Shown here: piece by piece, positions 11,521-21,906 of the stretch
Numbering within the stretch: position 1 is the stretch's first letter
Layout of the letters: every line of letters starts with the position of its first letter
NCBI RefSeq assembly: GCF_007676705.1
Contig: NZ_VEBF01000001.1
Coordinates: 1-64,000 of the forward strand
From: Paenibacillus xylanexedens
Lineage (GTDB): Bacteria > Bacillota > Bacilli > Paenibacillales > Paenibacillaceae
DNA: 64,000 nucleotides
Direction: 5' to 3'
Program-made: the position numbers and the translations under genes
Notes under the pieces: generated by a model
What the model saw: only the letters and a program-made list of their open reading frames with translations
Told to the model about the DNA's origin: nothing
The model's database searches: none

Positions 11521-12951
11521 ATGCTAAAAGTCAATCGCAATGACCATCGCCCGATCTGGCAGCAACTTCTTGACCAAGCTATTCAACATATTACAACCGG
11601 AAAATGGCCGCCGGGCGAATTGCTACTTCCATCACGGGAACTCGCGCAATTAATTGGCGTTTCACGATCAACCATACAAATTGTCTACGAGGAACTATTC
11701 AGCAGAGGGTATACGGTAACCTCCCGTCGGGCCGGGACAAGGGTTAGTGATTGGACATATGCGCCTCGTTCATCGGAGGATGTCGCGATCCAGGGACCTA
11801 CCCCTCCCGAGCTGCCTATACTAAACGATTCGATTGGTCATCTGCACAGTTGGTTCGGCAATAGAGATAACCGAAAAGTAGACATTGATTTTACTCCCCA
11901 CGAGCCTTATCTAGATGAAAATTTCACGAAATCCTGGAGGCAATCGTTTATACAAGCTTCCACTGAACCCAATCTGGATATTTGGGCTTACGGCGATGCC
12001 AGAGGGTTACTGGCGTTAAGAGAACAGATTCAGCGTTATTTGTCACTTGAACGAGGCATTCATATCGATGTTGATCAAATCTTGTTAACCTCAGGTGCAC
12101 AACATAGCATTGATTTAATTGCCCAGGCACTTTTAAGTGAGGGAGACAGAGTATCCGTAGAAGATCCCGGCTTCCCTGCCGCTTGGATGGCGATGAAATA
12201 CCGCCGGATGCAAGTCGATCCCGTTCCAGTCGATGAGTATGGATTATGTGTAGATCATATTCACCCACAGACAAAACTCGTATTTGTCACACCTTCTCAT
12301 CAATGCGCCGTTGGTGTTATTATGTCGGAGCCACGCAGGCAACAATTGATGCACTTGGCAGCTCATCATCGATATTGGATTGTTGAGGATGACTACGATA
12401 GCGAATTTAGGTACCGTGGAGATCCACTTCCAACTATATTTAGTCAGCAACCTCAAAATACGCTTTATATGATGAGTTTTTCCAAAATGGTTGCACCAGG
12501 CATTCGACTATCCGCTATCATCGGCCCCAAAATAGCCATCGATCGCCTTACCCAAGTTCATGAATTAACCTATCGTCATCTGCCGATTATGGAACAATTA
12601 ACGCTAACTCATTTTATTGAGCGTGGTCATTTTATGCGCCATATGAGAAGAGTTCGGAACATATATCGACGCAGACACGAAGTCATGACCAAAGCCATTG
12701 TTGCTTCTGGGCTAGGCTCACGATTTACATTAAGTGGTGTGGAAACGGGATTGCATATGCTTCTTGAATCTGAAACGTCGTTTGACGAAGAAGTGATGAC
12801 CAATGCTGCCCTTGATCAAGGCGTACGCGTATACCCGCTTAGTAAATATTGCCTGGAAAGTAATCGTAAAGGATGGATATTAGGTTTTGCGAAAGTGGAT
12901 GAGGATAGAATTGAGGAAGGTATACATCGCCTTGCACAGACTCTATTATAA
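11521..12951 (+). CDS. MocR-type regulator (GntR helix-turn-helix fused to aminotransferase domain)
   Basis: A 476-residue protein. The N-terminal GntR winged helix (IWQQLLDQAIQHITTGKWPP, then LPSRELAQLIGVSRSTIQIV) is joined to a fold-type I aminotransferase domain. The PLP lysine is probably in YMMSFSKMVAPGIR, and VEDDYDSEFRY supplies the cofactor-binding aspartate. MocR proteins use PLP or a PLP adduct as effector; PdxR and GabR are known examples. AGGAG precedes the ATG by eight bases. No PLP-synthesis or GABA genes are adjacent; the nearest divergent gene is the serine hydrolase, and a small NAD(P)-binding protein follows. Confidence 0.9.
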   Translation: MLKVNRNDHRPIWQQLLDQAIQHITTGKWPPGELLLPSRELAQLIGVSRSTIQIVYEELFSRGYTVTSRRAGTRVSDWTYAPRSSEDVAIQGPTPPELPILNDSIGHLHSWFGNRDNRKVDIDFTPHEPYLDENFTKSWRQSFIQASTEPNLDIWAYGDARGLLALREQIQRYLSLERGIHIDVDQILLTSGAQHSIDLIAQALLSEGDRVSVEDPGFPAAWMAMKYRRMQVDPVPVDEYGLCVDHIHPQTKLVFVTPSHQCAVGVIMSEPRRQQLMHLAAHHRYWIVEDDYDSEFRYRGDPLPTIFSQQPQNTLYMMSFSKMVAPGIRLSAIIGPKIAIDRLTQVHELTYRHLPIMEQLTLTHFIERGHFMRHMRRVRNIYRRRHEVMTKAIVASGLGSRFTLSGVETGLHMLLESETSFDEEVMTNAALDQGVRVYPLSKYCLESNRKGWILGFAKVDEDRIEEGIHRLAQTLL

Positions 12952-12996
12952 TGAAGGACATTTTTGCCAATCCGGTCTGAAAGGAAGTATTGTATT

Positions 12997-13617
12997 TTGA
13001 AAATTTCCGTGTTAGGTGCCACTGGGAGAGTTGGAAGTCATCTCGTCTCTCATGCATTACGTTCCAATCATCAAGTAACCGCACTGGTTAGAAGCCCGGA
13101 GAAGGTACAAATTAGTGATAAAAATTTCATTCTGCATCAAGGGAATGCTTTAGTCAAAGAAGATATTCATCTCGCCATGCATGGGGCTGATCTCGTTGTT
13201 AGTGCCTTGGGCACCGATGGAACGACTACATTATCGCAATCCATGAGACTGATTGTTGAAGCTATGGCTCAGGAGCGCATTAAAAGAATTATTACGATTG
13301 GTACGGCTGGAATATTGGAAAGTCGAACTGAGCCTGGGTTGCTTCGTTTTCAATCCTCCGAATCCAAACGTAAGTCAACGCGAGCAGCAATGGAGCATCT
13401 CGAGGTGTACAACATTCTCAAGCATTCTGAGCTAGAATGGACCATTGTGTGCCCTACCTACTTGTATGACGGAGAATCGCTCGGTAAGTACCGAGTTGAG
13501 CGCGACTACTTGCCTGATGGCGGAACTTCTATATCCGTCATGGATACTGCGGAGTTTGCTTATCAGCAAATAACGTGTGGGGAGTATGTGCAGTCACGTG
13601 TAGGTATAGCCTACTAA
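12997..13617 (+). CDS. NAD(P)-binding protein, NmrA/SDR-like
   Basis: A 206-residue atypical short-chain dehydrogenase. The N-terminal dinucleotide-binding motif is GATGRVGSHLV, and the core strand reads DLVVSALGTDG. The classical YxxxK catalytic pair is not clear, as in NAD(P)H-sensing or flavin-reductase-like relatives. The start is a TTG at 12997 with AAAGGAAG nine bases upstream; the first upstream in-frame start-like codon, at 12964, lacks a site. It follows the MocR gene by 45 bases and is probably co-transcribed. Confidence 0.8.
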   Translation: MKISVLGATGRVGSHLVSHALRSNHQVTALVRSPEKVQISDKNFILHQGNALVKEDIHLAMHGADLVVSALGTDGTTTLSQSMRLIVEAMAQERIKRIITIGTAGILESRTEPGLLRFQSSESKRKSTRAAMEHLEVYNILKHSELEWTIVCPTYLYDGESLGKYRVERDYLPDGGTSISVMDTAEFAYQQITCGEYVQSRVGIAY

Positions 13618-13673
13618 CTTACGGTATAACTCTTCTGTTCATAAAAGTAAGTTTCAACATAGCAAGCAAAATA

Positions 13674-13715
13674 AGAGCCTGCAATTGTTATCCATCAGGA
13701 ACAATTGCAGGCTCT
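13674..13715. terminator. Bidirectional terminator, 16-bp perfect stem
   Basis: The arms 13674-13689 and 13700-13715 are perfectly complementary (AGAGCCTGCAATTGTT on the left) around a ten-base loop. It separates the convergent NAD(P)-binding gene and glyA. The T runs are weak. Confidence 0.7.
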
Positions 13716-13734
13716 ATATGTGTCTGCTGTTGAA

Positions 13735-14979
13735 CTATTTAAAACCTTCATAAAGCGGGAATTGCGAAGTAATTTCGCGGACACTGCCTAATATCTGTTT
13801 TTTTACATCCGAGTTCTTTGGATTTTTAAAAGCAAGCCCTATAAGCTGAGCAATTTCTTTCATTTCCCTGGCTCCAAGTCCTCTTGACGTCATAGCCGGA
13901 GTTCCAAAACGAATACCGCTCGTGACCAAAGGACTTACCGTATCGTGAGGGATTGCATTTTTATTCGCTGTAATCCCCACCTCATCAAGTAAAGCTTCGG
14001 CTTCTTTGCCTGTAAGGCCCATAGTTCGTAAGTCAACCAACACGATATGATTATCTGTCCCACCCGATACAAGGGTGAGTCCTTCATTCATTAAAGTTTC
14101 TGCCAATACGTTGGCGTTATTCAGAACACCTTCAATATATGTTGTGAAATCGGATTGCAATGCCTCACCTAACGCCACCGCCTTCCCTGCTATGACATGC
14201 ATGAAAGGCCCGCCCTGAGTTCCCGGGAATACAGCTTTGTCGATCGCCTGTGCCCACGACTCCCGGCACAAAATGGCTCCCCCTCGTGGTCCTCGCAAAG
14301 TCTTGTGCGTGGTGGTTGAAACAAAATGGGCATGCGGTACCGGATTAGGATGCAAACCTGCTGCAACTATTCCGGCTATATGCGCCATATCTACAAAGAA
14401 AAGGGCTCCCACTTCGGCGGCAATTTGGGCGAATAATTCAAACTCAATGGTCCGCGGGTATGCACTTCCACCTGCAACAATCATGCGTGGACGATACTTA
14501 TAAGCCAGTTTACGTACTTCGTCAAAGTCAATGCGGCCTGTTTGTGCATCAACACCATATGGAACAAAATTATAAAATCTCCCAGAAAAATTAACAAGAC
14601 TTCCGTGTGTTAGATGACCACCTTGGGATAGATTCATGCCAAGTATTGTGTCACCAATCTCAACCGAGGCAAAATACACAGCCATGTTGGCCTGAGAACC
14701 GGAGTGAGGCTGCACATTCGCATGTTCAGCTCCAAAAAGTGCTTTAAGGCGGCGATTCGCTATCTCCTCGATTGTATCTACATGCTCACAACCGCCATAA
14801 TATCTTCTGCCCGGATACCCCTCCGCATATTTATTGGTCAATACTGAGCCGGTTGCTTCCATCACAGCTTGACTTACAAAATTCTCTGATGCAATCAATT
14901 CTATCGTATCCCGCTGTCTACCAAGCTCTTGCTGGATAGTATTTGCCACGACTTTATCTTGCTTCTCCAAATGTTTCAT
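13735..14979 (-). CDS. glyA: Serine hydroxymethyltransferase
   Basis: A 414-residue PLP enzyme of normal SHMT length that interconverts serine plus tetrahydrofolate and glycine plus methylene-tetrahydrofolate. Key motifs are [15 protein letters not shown], the PLP aspartate and histidine in [10 protein letters not shown], and the cofactor lysine in [11 protein letters not shown]. The frame is open to 15021, but AGAGG lies nine bases before ATG 14979 and this start gives the usual N-terminus. It is the last gene of an apparent operon with a BenE-type transporter and a YggS-like PLP protein. That setting is unlike the usual housekeeping glyA neighbourhood, so it may be a second, specialised copy. 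Confidence 0.93.
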   Translation of the reverse strand: MKHLEKQDKVVANTIQQELGRQRDTIELIASENFVSQAVMEATGSVLTNKYAEGYPGRRYYGGCEHVDTIEEIANRRLKALFGAEHANVQPHSGSQANMAVYFASVEIGDTILGMNLSQGGHLTHGSLVNFSGRFYNFVPYGVDAQTGRIDFDEVRKLAYKYRPRMIVAGGSAYPRTIEFELFAQIAAEVGALFFVDMAHIAGIVAAGLHPNPVPHAHFVSTTTHKTLRGPRGGAILCRESWAQAIDKAVFPGTQGGPFMHVIAGKAVALGEALQSDFTTYIEGVLNNANVLAETLMNEGLTLVSGGTDNHIVLVDLRTMGLTGKEAEALLDEVGITANKNAIPHDTVSPLVTSGIRFGTPAMTSRGLGAREMKEIAQLIGLAFKNPKNSDVKKQILGSVREITSQFPLYEGFK

Positions 14980-15007
14980 GAACATCTTCCTCTCAACATA
15001 ACAGTTA

Positions 15008-16210
15008 TCAATTCGATCCAAATTGTCTTTTTGGAAATTTGCTATTCATCAGTAGATGTGCCATCATTCCTGCAAAAAGTCCCCAAAATGCACCACCGAC
15101 ACCAAGCAAGGTCACATTGGCTGCGGTCGCTAGAAATGTTATCAATGCGGTTTCACGTCCTTTAGGGTCCGTTAATGCATTGGCAAGACTGCCACCAATG
15201 GTTCCAAGTAAGGCCAATCCCGCTAATGTTGCAATAAAGGTAGCAGGAAGAATCAAAAACAGAGCAGCCAATGTTACGCCAAAAATGCCGACAAAAATAT
15301 AAAAAATTCCACAAGCAATACCTGCTATATACCGTTTCGTTGAATCTTCATGTGCATCTTTTCCTGTACAAATCGCTGCTGTAATAGCTGCCACATTAAA
15401 AGCATGTGATCCGAATGGAGCTGCAAGAAGTGATCCCAAACCTGTTACGGCCAAAATGGGATTGGCACTTGTCTTGAATCCATCATTACGCAAAACAAGC
15501 ATTCCGGGCATATACTGCCCTGTCAAGGTAATAATGAACAGCGGGAGCGCAACGCCAAGTAAAGCCTTTAAAGAAAATGCTGGAACAACAAATACAGGCG
15601 ATGCGACCGCCAATTGGATCGTACTGAAGTCTGTTTTCCCCATGCAAATCAAATAAATCAAACCGATTGCCAATATACCAACAATGGCATAACGGGAAGT
15701 AAATCTTCTTAGCACGATGTAGGCTGCAAACAGCACAGTAACAAGCAAAGGATCAACCTTCGCCCCTCCAAAGGCCGATATTCCAAACTGTAGCAAAATA
15801 CCTGCTAACAATCCGGAGGCGATGCCTGGGGGAATCAGTCGAACGAAACGTTCAAACATGCCCGACCAACCCAAAATAATAAAACCAACTGCCGAAATCA
15901 TGTAAGCACCAATAGCTTCTGGATAAGGGGTTACCGCTAATGCTGAAACAAGAAACGCCACACCCGGTGTAGACCAGGCTGTAATAATCGGTTCCTTGTA
16001 TCGATAACTGAGCCAGATCCCCGTTACTCCTACCCCAATCGAGATGGACCAAATCCAGGAAGCAGTCATTTCCGGGCTTAAACCAGCCACTTTTGCAGCT
16101 TGAAACACAAGAATAAATGTACCTCCGTAATTAACAATTACGGATATTAAAGCGGCGATAACCGGTGAGATCAGATCGCGACCACGTAACGAAGGGGATG
16201 CTGTCTTCAT
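15008..16210 (-). CDS. BenE family transporter
   Basis: About 400 residues with 11-12 predicted membrane segments and BenE (benzoate/proton symporter) sequence character throughout, e.g. [38 protein letters not shown] and [19 protein letters not shown]. The last motif resembles the conserved loop of purine and benzoate carriers. ATG 16210 is chosen; a GTG three codons earlier sits too close to AGAGG. No aromatic catabolism genes are in the window, so a benzoate substrate is doubtful. Its position between yggS-like and glyA genes suggests an amino-acid-derived or PLP-related substrate. That is inference. Confidence 0.82.
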   Translation of the reverse strand: MKTASPSLRGRDLISPVIAALISVIVNYGGTFILVFQAAKVAGLSPEMTASWIWSISIGVGVTGIWLSYRYKEPIITAWSTPGVAFLVSALAVTPYPEAIGAYMISAVGFIILGWSGMFERFVRLIPPGIASGLLAGILLQFGISAFGGAKVDPLLVTVLFAAYIVLRRFTSRYAIVGILAIGLIYLICMGKTDFSTIQLAVASPVFVVPAFSLKALLGVALPLFIITLTGQYMPGMLVLRNDGFKTSANPILAVTGLGSLLAAPFGSHAFNVAAITAAICTGKDAHEDSTKRYIAGIACGIFYIFVGIFGVTLAALFLILPATFIATLAGLALLGTIGGSLANALTDPKGRETALITFLATAANVTLLGVGGAFWGLFAGMMAHLLMNSKFPKRQFGSN

Positions 16211-16229
16211 ATTTAACACTACCTCTCAC

Positions 16230-16973
16230 TTAATCATCGATGCGTGTGTTTTCATTCCAGTAATATTCGTCCGGTAAATAGCGTGGGCCAAATACACTTG
16301 TCCCTACACGTATCAATGTAGCTCCTTCTTCAATAGCGACCTGAAAGTCACCGGACATGCCCATCGATAGAATATCCATTTCTACACGCGGGATGTTTTT
16401 CTCTTTAATTTGAGTGCGAATACGGTTTAACAAACGAAAGCAATGCCGTGTTTCTTCGTTTGTCGCATTCAGTTTTCCAATGGTCATTAAGCCTTTCACG
16501 TTCAACGTTTCGAATTGAGTTAACTGTTCTACAAGCTCAACGGCAGTTTCTGGAGAGGCGCCAAATTTACTTTCTTCGTAGGACGTGTTAATTTGCACAA
16601 GAATGTCTAGGGTCTTATTCTCTTTGAGAAGCTGGTTATGTAATGCCTGACCCAGTTTCAGACGATCTACGGAATGGATGAGAGTAACATATTTAACAAC
16701 GTCCTTTACTTTATTCGTTTGCAGATGTCCGATAAAATGCCATTCCACTTGTTTGCTTTGTTCCATGAGCGGGAATTTGTCTCGGAGTTCTTGAGCTTTG
16801 TTCTCTCCGAATAGGACCTCACCTGCTTGAATAGCGATTTGTAATTTCTCTAACGGAACCGTTTTGGTGGCGAGCAACAATGTAATGTCCGTTATGTCAC
16901 GCCCCGAAGCCTGGCAGGCCAAGGCTATTTGCTGTCTTATCGATTGGAGATTTTCTTCAACTAGATGCTTCAT
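16230..16973 (-). CDS. YggS/PROSC family PLP-binding protein
   Basis: A 247-residue fold-type III PLP protein with the cofactor lysine in LLLATKTVP. Other family markers are FGENKAQELRDK, WHFIGHLQTNK, GLMTIG and LSMGMSGDFQVAIEEGATLI. The family has no known catalytic activity and controls free PLP and amino-acid or keto-acid balance. Start ATG 16973 has AGAAGG eight bases upstream. It is the first gene of the yggS-benE-glyA operon. This may be a second yggS, because Bacillota usually keep one beside the cell-division genes; that cannot be checked here. Confidence 0.87.
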   Translation of the reverse strand: MKHLVEENLQSIRQQIALACQASGRDITDITLLLATKTVPLEKLQIAIQAGEVLFGENKAQELRDKFPLMEQSKQVEWHFIGHLQTNKVKDVVKYVTLIHSVDRLKLGQALHNQLLKENKTLDILVQINTSYEESKFGASPETAVELVEQLTQFETLNVKGLMTIGKLNATNEETRHCFRLLNRIRTQIKEKNIPRVEMDILSMGMSGDFQVAIEEGATLIRVGTSVFGPRYLPDEYYWNENTRIDD

Positions 16974-17136
16974 GTCATCTGCCTTCTTTCTATTCCGCAC
17001 AGGAATGGATAATTGAGATTAGCTCCTCCTTATGTATTGTGAAGACTGTGTAGAACGTCATGCTAGTATATCAACGGATGGATTGGTTATAAATATCCAA
17101 AGACTCTATAATTGAGCAATCCAAAACAAATGTAAA

Positions 17137-17158
17137 AAAGCCGCTAATTTAGCGGCTT
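17137..17158 (-). terminator. Terminator of the ribose operon
   Basis: On the minus strand AAGCCGCT and AGCGGCTT enclose a four-base AATT loop and run into six T residues. It lies 53 bases past the rbsB stop codon. Confidence 0.85.
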
Positions 17159-17210
17159 GGTTTAGTCCTATGCTCATCTCCACGAGGTGAGAAACATGCT
17201 ATAAGATGAT

Positions 17211-18143
17211 TTACTCGTTAACATTTTCCTTGGTTACCAGTTTCAATTCAGCGGGGATCGATGGCTCCACCTGCTTACCACTGAGCACATCCAGAGCAGC
17301 TTGCAATGCCAATTCGCCAATCAGTACGGGCTGCTGAGCGACCGTAGCCGTCAACTTTCCATCCTGAATGGATTTGATTGCATCGTCATTGCCGTCAAAT
17401 CCGATGACCGGAATGTCTTTACCCGAGCTTTGGATCGCTTCAATCGCACCAAGTGCCATCTCGTCATTATGAGCAAATACAGCCTGTACGTCAGGATTAC
17501 CCTGAAGCAGGTTCTCCATGACATTCAATCCTTTGGACCGATCGAAATCAGCAGACTGTTTGGAAACCACATCGAGTTTCTGGTCAGCCACTTCATGGAA
17601 GCCTTTACCCCGCTCTCTTGTTGCGGAAGCACCAGGCACACCCTCAAGTTCAATAACTTTTGCTCCTTCACCCAGTTGTTCCACGAAGTATTCTGCTGCC
17701 ATACGTCCTCCCTTAACATTATCAGACGCCACTAATGCCGCTACTTCGCCTTTATCTGCGGAGCGATCCAGCGTGATTACGGGAATGCCCACACTGTTGG
17801 CGGATTGAACCGCTGTAGAGATCGCTGCGGAGTCTGCAGGGTTAATCAGAAGTGCACTAACTCCCTGTTGAATGAGATCATCCACATCATTCGTTTGTTT
17901 GGCAGAATCGTTCTGGGCATCAACCACGATGACCTGTACTCCTTGTTTTTTAGCTTCAGCAACTACCCCGTCCTTCAATGATACGAAGAATGGATTATTA
18001 AGTGTTGATATCGACAAACCTATTTTCTTCTGTCCGTTACTTTTGGAAGGGTCAGGTTTCGCCCATTCGGGTGGCTCCAGAGAGCATCCAGCCAGAACAA
18101 TGATCATCAGCATGCTTACGAGTGTTAAAGTCCACTTTTTCAT
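17211..18143 (-). CDS. rbsB: Ribose ABC transporter substrate-binding lipoprotein
   Basis: A 310-residue periplasmic-binding-protein-fold lipoprotein. The signal peptide ends in the lipobox LAGC. The mature part shows family motifs KKIGLSISTLNNPFFVSL, DGVVAEAKKQGVQVIVVDAQ, PVITLDRSADKGEV and PVIGFDGNDDAIKSIQDG. It is the last gene of rbsRKDACB, 14 bases after rbsC, with AAGGAGAG before the ATG. The complete operon with RbsD and RbsK makes ribose the most likely ligand. Confidence 0.93.
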   Translation of the reverse strand: MKKWTLTLVSMLMIIVLAGCSLEPPEWAKPDPSKSNGQKKIGLSISTLNNPFFVSLKDGVVAEAKKQGVQVIVVDAQNDSAKQTNDVDDLIQQGVSALLINPADSAAISTAVQSANSVGIPVITLDRSADKGEVAALVASDNVKGGRMAAEYFVEQLGEGAKVIELEGVPGASATRERGKGFHEVADQKLDVVSKQSADFDRSKGLNVMENLLQGNPDVQAVFAHNDEMALGAIEAIQSSGKDIPVIGFDGNDDAIKSIQDGKLTATVAQQPVLIGELALQAALDVLSGKQVEPSIPAELKLVTKENVNE

Positions 18144-18157
18144 ATTCGCTTCTCTCC

Positions 18158-19129
18158 TTATGCTGTTTTCTTGCGGTCCAACAGGACAGCAATAGCAATT
18201 ACGACGCCTTTCACAACCATTTGGTAAAAGGAGTTTACTTCGAGCAAGTTCAATCCGTTATTCAATACGCCGATAATCAGAACACCGATCAGTGTACCGA
18301 CGATACGTCCGCGTCCTCCAGCGAGGCTTGTGCCACCCAATACAACGGCTGCGATGGCATCCAGCTCATAGGATGTGCCTGCTGTTGGTTGTGCTGAGTT
18401 CAAACGCGATGTCAGAATTGCACCCGCCAGAGCAGCGAGCATACCTGTCAGGGAGTAAATCATAATTTTCACGCGATTTACTTTGATACCCGAGATAATG
18501 GAAGCTTTCTCATTACCGCCAATAGCGTACGTTTTGCGGCCAAAAGCCGTTTTATGCAAAATAATCCACAGTATCATAAAGGTAATCAGCATGGTGATCG
18601 CAGGGACCGGAATGCCCAGCAGGTAACCGCGGCCAAACAGTTGGAACAACAGATTATCGCCGAGTCCTGTAATTGGATTACCATTCGTGTACACCAATGT
18701 TAATCCCCTGAATATGGTCATGGTAGCGAGTGTAGCGATAAACGGAGCCATTTTGCCTTTGGTAATCATCAGTCCGTTCACCATACCCATGACACCACCG
18801 AGTGCTACACCGATAATGATGGACAAGATTGGATCCAGGCCGGACAACATCATATTCGCTACAAAAGCACTGGATAAAGCCAGGATCGAGCCGACCGACA
18901 GATCGATTCCGCCCGTCAGGATAACAAACGTCATACCGAAGGCAATCAGTGCATTAATCGAAACTTGCCGTAATAAATTCAAAATATTAAGCGGTTCCAA
19001 GAAACTTGGATTCAACACCGATACGATGAGAATAAGAATGATCAAGCCGAGTAGCGGTCCTAATTTTTGTATCACATTTGAGAAACGGAAGCTGCTTTTA
19101 GCCGTTTTGTTTTCCTGCATTGTTGTCAT
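18158..19129 (-). CDS. rbsC: Ribose ABC transporter permease
   Basis: A 323-residue inner-membrane permease of the RbsC/XylH family with eight to ten hydrophobic segments. The conserved stretches SINALIAFGMTFVILTGGID, LSVGSILALS and the C-terminal LGGTSLAGGRGRIVGTLIG (contact loop for the ATPase) are present. It starts one base after the rbsA stop (TGATATG arrangement), which implies coupled translation. It should form the channel of the ribose importer with RbsA and RbsB. Confidence 0.94.
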   Translation of the reverse strand: MTTMQENKTAKSSFRFSNVIQKLGPLLGLIILILIVSVLNPSFLEPLNILNLLRQVSINALIAFGMTFVILTGGIDLSVGSILALSSAFVANMMLSGLDPILSIIIGVALGGVMGMVNGLMITKGKMAPFIATLATMTIFRGLTLVYTNGNPITGLGDNLLFQLFGRGYLLGIPVPAITMLITFMILWIILHKTAFGRKTYAIGGNEKASIISGIKVNRVKIMIYSLTGMLAALAGAILTSRLNSAQPTAGTSYELDAIAAVVLGGTSLAGGRGRIVGTLIGVLIIGVLNNGLNLLEVNSFYQMVVKGVVIAIAVLLDRKKTA

Positions 19130-19130
19130 A

Positions 19131-20612
19131 TCACTGTCCCCCTGTGGCCAATGTCATAATGTTCTCTTGTGTTGCTTCTTCCCTCGAAACCTCACCACTG
19201 ATGTGCCCCTCATGTACGACCGCAATTCGGTCACTCATGCCAAGCACTTCAGGCAGCTCTGACGATACCATGATGATGGCGACACCTCGGTCTGTCAGCT
19301 CATTCATCAATTCATAGATTTCTCGCTTCGCGCCGACATCCACTCCTCGAGTAGGTTCATCCAGAATTAGTACACTTGGACCGATCCCAACCCATTTGGC
19401 GATAACCACCTTCTGCTGGTTGCCTCCGGACAGATTCCTTGCTGCCGTTTCTGAGGATTGTGTTTTGATCTGTAGACGTTTGATCAGTGTATCTACGAAT
19501 TCTTGTTCTTTTGGAGCAGATATGAAGCCTTTGCTTGAGAAACTGAACAGATTCGTCAACGCCATATTCTCGCGAATCGAGAAATCTAATACCAGGCCCT
19601 CATCCTTGCGGTCTTCTGTGATAAACCCAATACCATGTTTCACGGCATCGGCTGGTTTACGGATGTTCGCCTTTTTGCCACGAATGAAGATTTCACCGCT
19701 ATCCAACGTATCCAAACCGAAGATTGTTCTCATAATCTCTGTCCGTCCAGAACCCATAAGTCCTGAGAAACCGAGTATTTCCCCTGCTCTTACAGTGAAG
19801 TTGATATTCTCGAATAACCCTTTGCTGCTTGCATTCCTTACTTCCAGAACGACATCACCATAAGAAGGTTTCCGAACGGGATAACGCTCCGTAAGTTCAC
19901 GACCTACCATTTTTCGCACCACTTCATCAAAGCTTGTCTGTGGAATGGGCTGGGTGTCTACCGTTCTGCCATCTCGCATAATGGTAATCCGGTCACAGAT
20001 CGTGAATATCTCCTCCATGCGGTGAGAAATATACACAATGGATACTCCGTTTTTCTTTAGCGAAGTAATTACACCAAACAGCTTCTGTATCTCACGCTCC
20101 GTGAGAGCTGCCGTTGGTTCGTCCATAATGATGACCTTGGCATCCGTCATGAGTGCTTTTGCGATTTCGATCATCTGTTGCTGCCCGACGGAACACTCTC
20201 CAGCAGGACTTTCGAGCGGAATGTCTACGGAAAGCTTCGCGAACTGTTCTTTGGCGAGCGCTTTCATTTGTCTCGTGTTGAGCAATCCGAAGGATGACGT
20301 CAGTTCTTTACCGATGAATAGATTATCCAGCACCGTCATTTCAGGCCATACGTTCAGCTCCTGATGTATAAATGTGATACCCAGCTTCTCTGCTTCCTTC
20401 GGACTTACAAAATAGTTTTCTTCACCGTCTATGGTGATGGTTCCCTGATCTCGCTGATGGAGACCAATCAGAATGTTCATCAATGTGGATTTTCCGGCTC
20501 CATTCTCCCCCATCAAGGCATGAACCTCACCATCTTTTAGTTCAAAATCCACTCCGCTCAGCACCTGATTGGTGCCAAATGCCTTATGAATGTTTTGCAT
20601 CTGAATGTGCAT
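19131..20612 (-). CDS. rbsA: Ribose ABC transporter ATP-binding protein (duplicated ABC domains)
   Basis: A 493-residue protein with two ABC domains. The first has Walker [10 protein letters not shown], signature [15 protein letters not shown] and Walker [12 protein letters not shown]. The second has a degenerate Walker A ([12 protein letters not shown]), signature [15 protein letters not shown] and Walker [13 protein letters not shown]. This unequal pair is typical of RbsA, XylG and MglA. Two adjacent ATGs follow AAAAGGAGG; the second at 20612 has seven-base spacing and gives the length known for B. subtilis RbsA. Confidence 0.94.
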   Translation of the reverse strand: MHIQMQNIHKAFGTNQVLSGVDFELKDGEVHALMGENGAGKSTLMNILIGLHQRDQGTITIDGEENYFVSPKEAEKLGITFIHQELNVWPEMTVLDNLFIGKELTSSFGLLNTRQMKALAKEQFAKLSVDIPLESPAGECSVGQQQMIEIAKALMTDAKVIIMDEPTAALTEREIQKLFGVITSLKKNGVSIVYISHRMEEIFTICDRITIMRDGRTVDTQPIPQTSFDEVVRKMVGRELTERYPVRKPSYGDVVLEVRNASSKGLFENINFTVRAGEILGFSGLMGSGRTEIMRTIFGLDTLDSGEIFIRGKKANIRKPADAVKHGIGFITEDRKDEGLVLDFSIRENMALTNLFSFSSKGFISAPKEQEFVDTLIKRLQIKTQSSETAARNLSGGNQQKVVIAKWVGIGPSVLILDEPTRGVDVGAKREIYELMNELTDRGVAIIMVSSELPEVLGMSDRIAVVHEGHISGEVSREEATQENIMTLATGGQ

Positions 20613-20626
20613 CATGCAACCTCCTT

Positions 20627-21028
20627 TTAACCGAAATGGACTCCCGATTGTAAAATGCAATTGGCATAGGGTGTGGCTTCGCCAGTGCGAATAACCGCCT
20701 TCACCTGCCGGGTTAATACTTTAAATTGTTCGTGGTTGATGGAAGCATCGATTGCTTCTCCACCGAATCTCTCCGTAATGAATTGCATGGCTACGGGATT
20801 TCCTTCATGAATTTCTTCTGCCACAATGACTTTCTCAATGACCATATCTTCAGCAATCAACTCCACAACTTCGCGGAAACTTGGCGTGCCCAGTTTGAGG
20901 GCCAGATCGATTTTGAGCACGCCGTCTGGTACGGGTAGACCCGCATCCGCAATCGCAATCATGTCCGTGTGACCCAGATCAGACAAAATCTTGGAAATGT
21001 GACTATTCAGTATGCCATTTTTTTTCAT
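20627..21028 (-). CDS. rbsD: D-ribose pyranase
   Basis: A 133-residue cytoplasmic enzyme that converts beta-pyranose to beta-furanose forms of ribose so that ribokinase can use it. The N-terminus [20 protein letters not shown] with its catalytic histidine, the following DAGLPVPDG, and the C-terminal [16 protein letters not shown] are all diagnostic of RbsD. Its ATG overlaps the rbsK stop codon by one base. RbsD is the clearest evidence that this operon handles ribose and not another pentose. Confidence 0.95.
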   Translation of the reverse strand: MKKNGILNSHISKILSDLGHTDMIAIADAGLPVPDGVLKIDLALKLGTPSFREVVELIAEDMVIEKVIVAEEIHEGNPVAMQFITERFGGEAIDASINHEQFKVLTRQVKAVIRTGEATPYANCILQSGVHFG

Positions 21029-21906
21029 TACAAGCTCACCTCTACTTCATCACGCGTTGGCATGCCGCCCTGTGCTCCGAACTTGGTCACCGACAAAGAT
21101 GCAGCCCGATTGGCGAAGCGTATACTCTCTTGCAGCGGTTTGCCTTCAGCCAAAGCGACTGCAAATGCGGCGTTGAACGTATCCCCTGCCCCAGTAGTAT
21201 CGACAGCCTCCACTTTATAAGTTGGGACTAGAATTTCTTCTGTACCATCAAAGTAACGTACACCTTTACTGCCCTCCGTAATGAATAACTTGTTCGGATA
21301 TTGACGCAATGCCTGTGCCGGACTCATGCTCTGAAACAAAATCTCGGCTTCATGCTCGTTCGGCGTGATATATGCGGCGTTGTCGATCACTTCTTGCGGC
21401 AATGTTCTCGCCGGAGCGGGATTAAGCAGCAGCGGTGTTCCGAATTCTGCACACAATGCACTCACATGAATAACCGTTTCCTCCGGAATTTCCTGCTGAA
21501 TTAATACGATATCTGCATCGCGGATCACTTCAGCTGCTTCATCGACATATGCAGGAGTGACTTCCCGATTCGCCGCTTCAACCACTACGATACTATTATC
21601 ACCTTCTGCCAGAATGATATGAGCCGTTCCACTTTCTAAATGTGTAACCGGTTTCACATTTTGCGTATTTACAGCATTTGCTCTAAAGTTCTCTAAAATA
21701 TCTTTGCCAAAGGCATCGTCGCCTACCCGGCCGATCATCGTAACCTCGCCACCCAGTCGTGCAGCAGCAACAGCCTGATTGGCTCCCTTACCGCCAGGGA
21801 CCGTTTTGAAGCTGTCGCCAAGAACGGTTTCACCCGCCCCCGGCCGTCTTGACGAAGTAACAACCAGATCCATTGAACTGCTTCCTATTACACATATTTT
21901 AGCCAT
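21028..21906 (-). CDS. rbsK: Ribokinase
   Basis: A 292-residue PfkB-family kinase that phosphorylates ribose to ribose 5-phosphate. Motifs are the N-terminal GSSSMDLVV, the substrate loop [18 protein letters not shown], and the ATP/catalytic motif [18 protein letters not shown] with the base aspartate. It overlaps rbsR by eight bases and rbsD by one base, so translation of the three is probably coupled. Activity is cytoplasmic. Confidence 0.95.
   Translation of the reverse strand: MAKICVIGSSSMDLVVTSSRRPGAGETVLGDSFKTVPGGKGANQAVAAARLGGEVTMIGRVGDDAFGKDILENFRANAVNTQNVKPVTHLESGTAHIILAEGDNSIVVVEAANREVTPAYVDEAAEVIRDADIVLIQQEIPEETVIHVSALCAEFGTPLLLNPAPARTLPQEVIDNAAYITPNEHEAEILFQSMSPAQALRQYPNKLFITEGSKGVRYFDGTEEILVPTYKVEAVDTTGAGDTFNAAFAVALAEGKPLQESIRFANRAASLSVTKFGAQGGMPTRDEVEVSL

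Noticed and set aside
18687..19262. 191-codon plus-strand frame opposite rbsC
   Set aside because: Antisense shadow; rbsC is unambiguous and no plus-strand promoter or ribosome binding site is seen.
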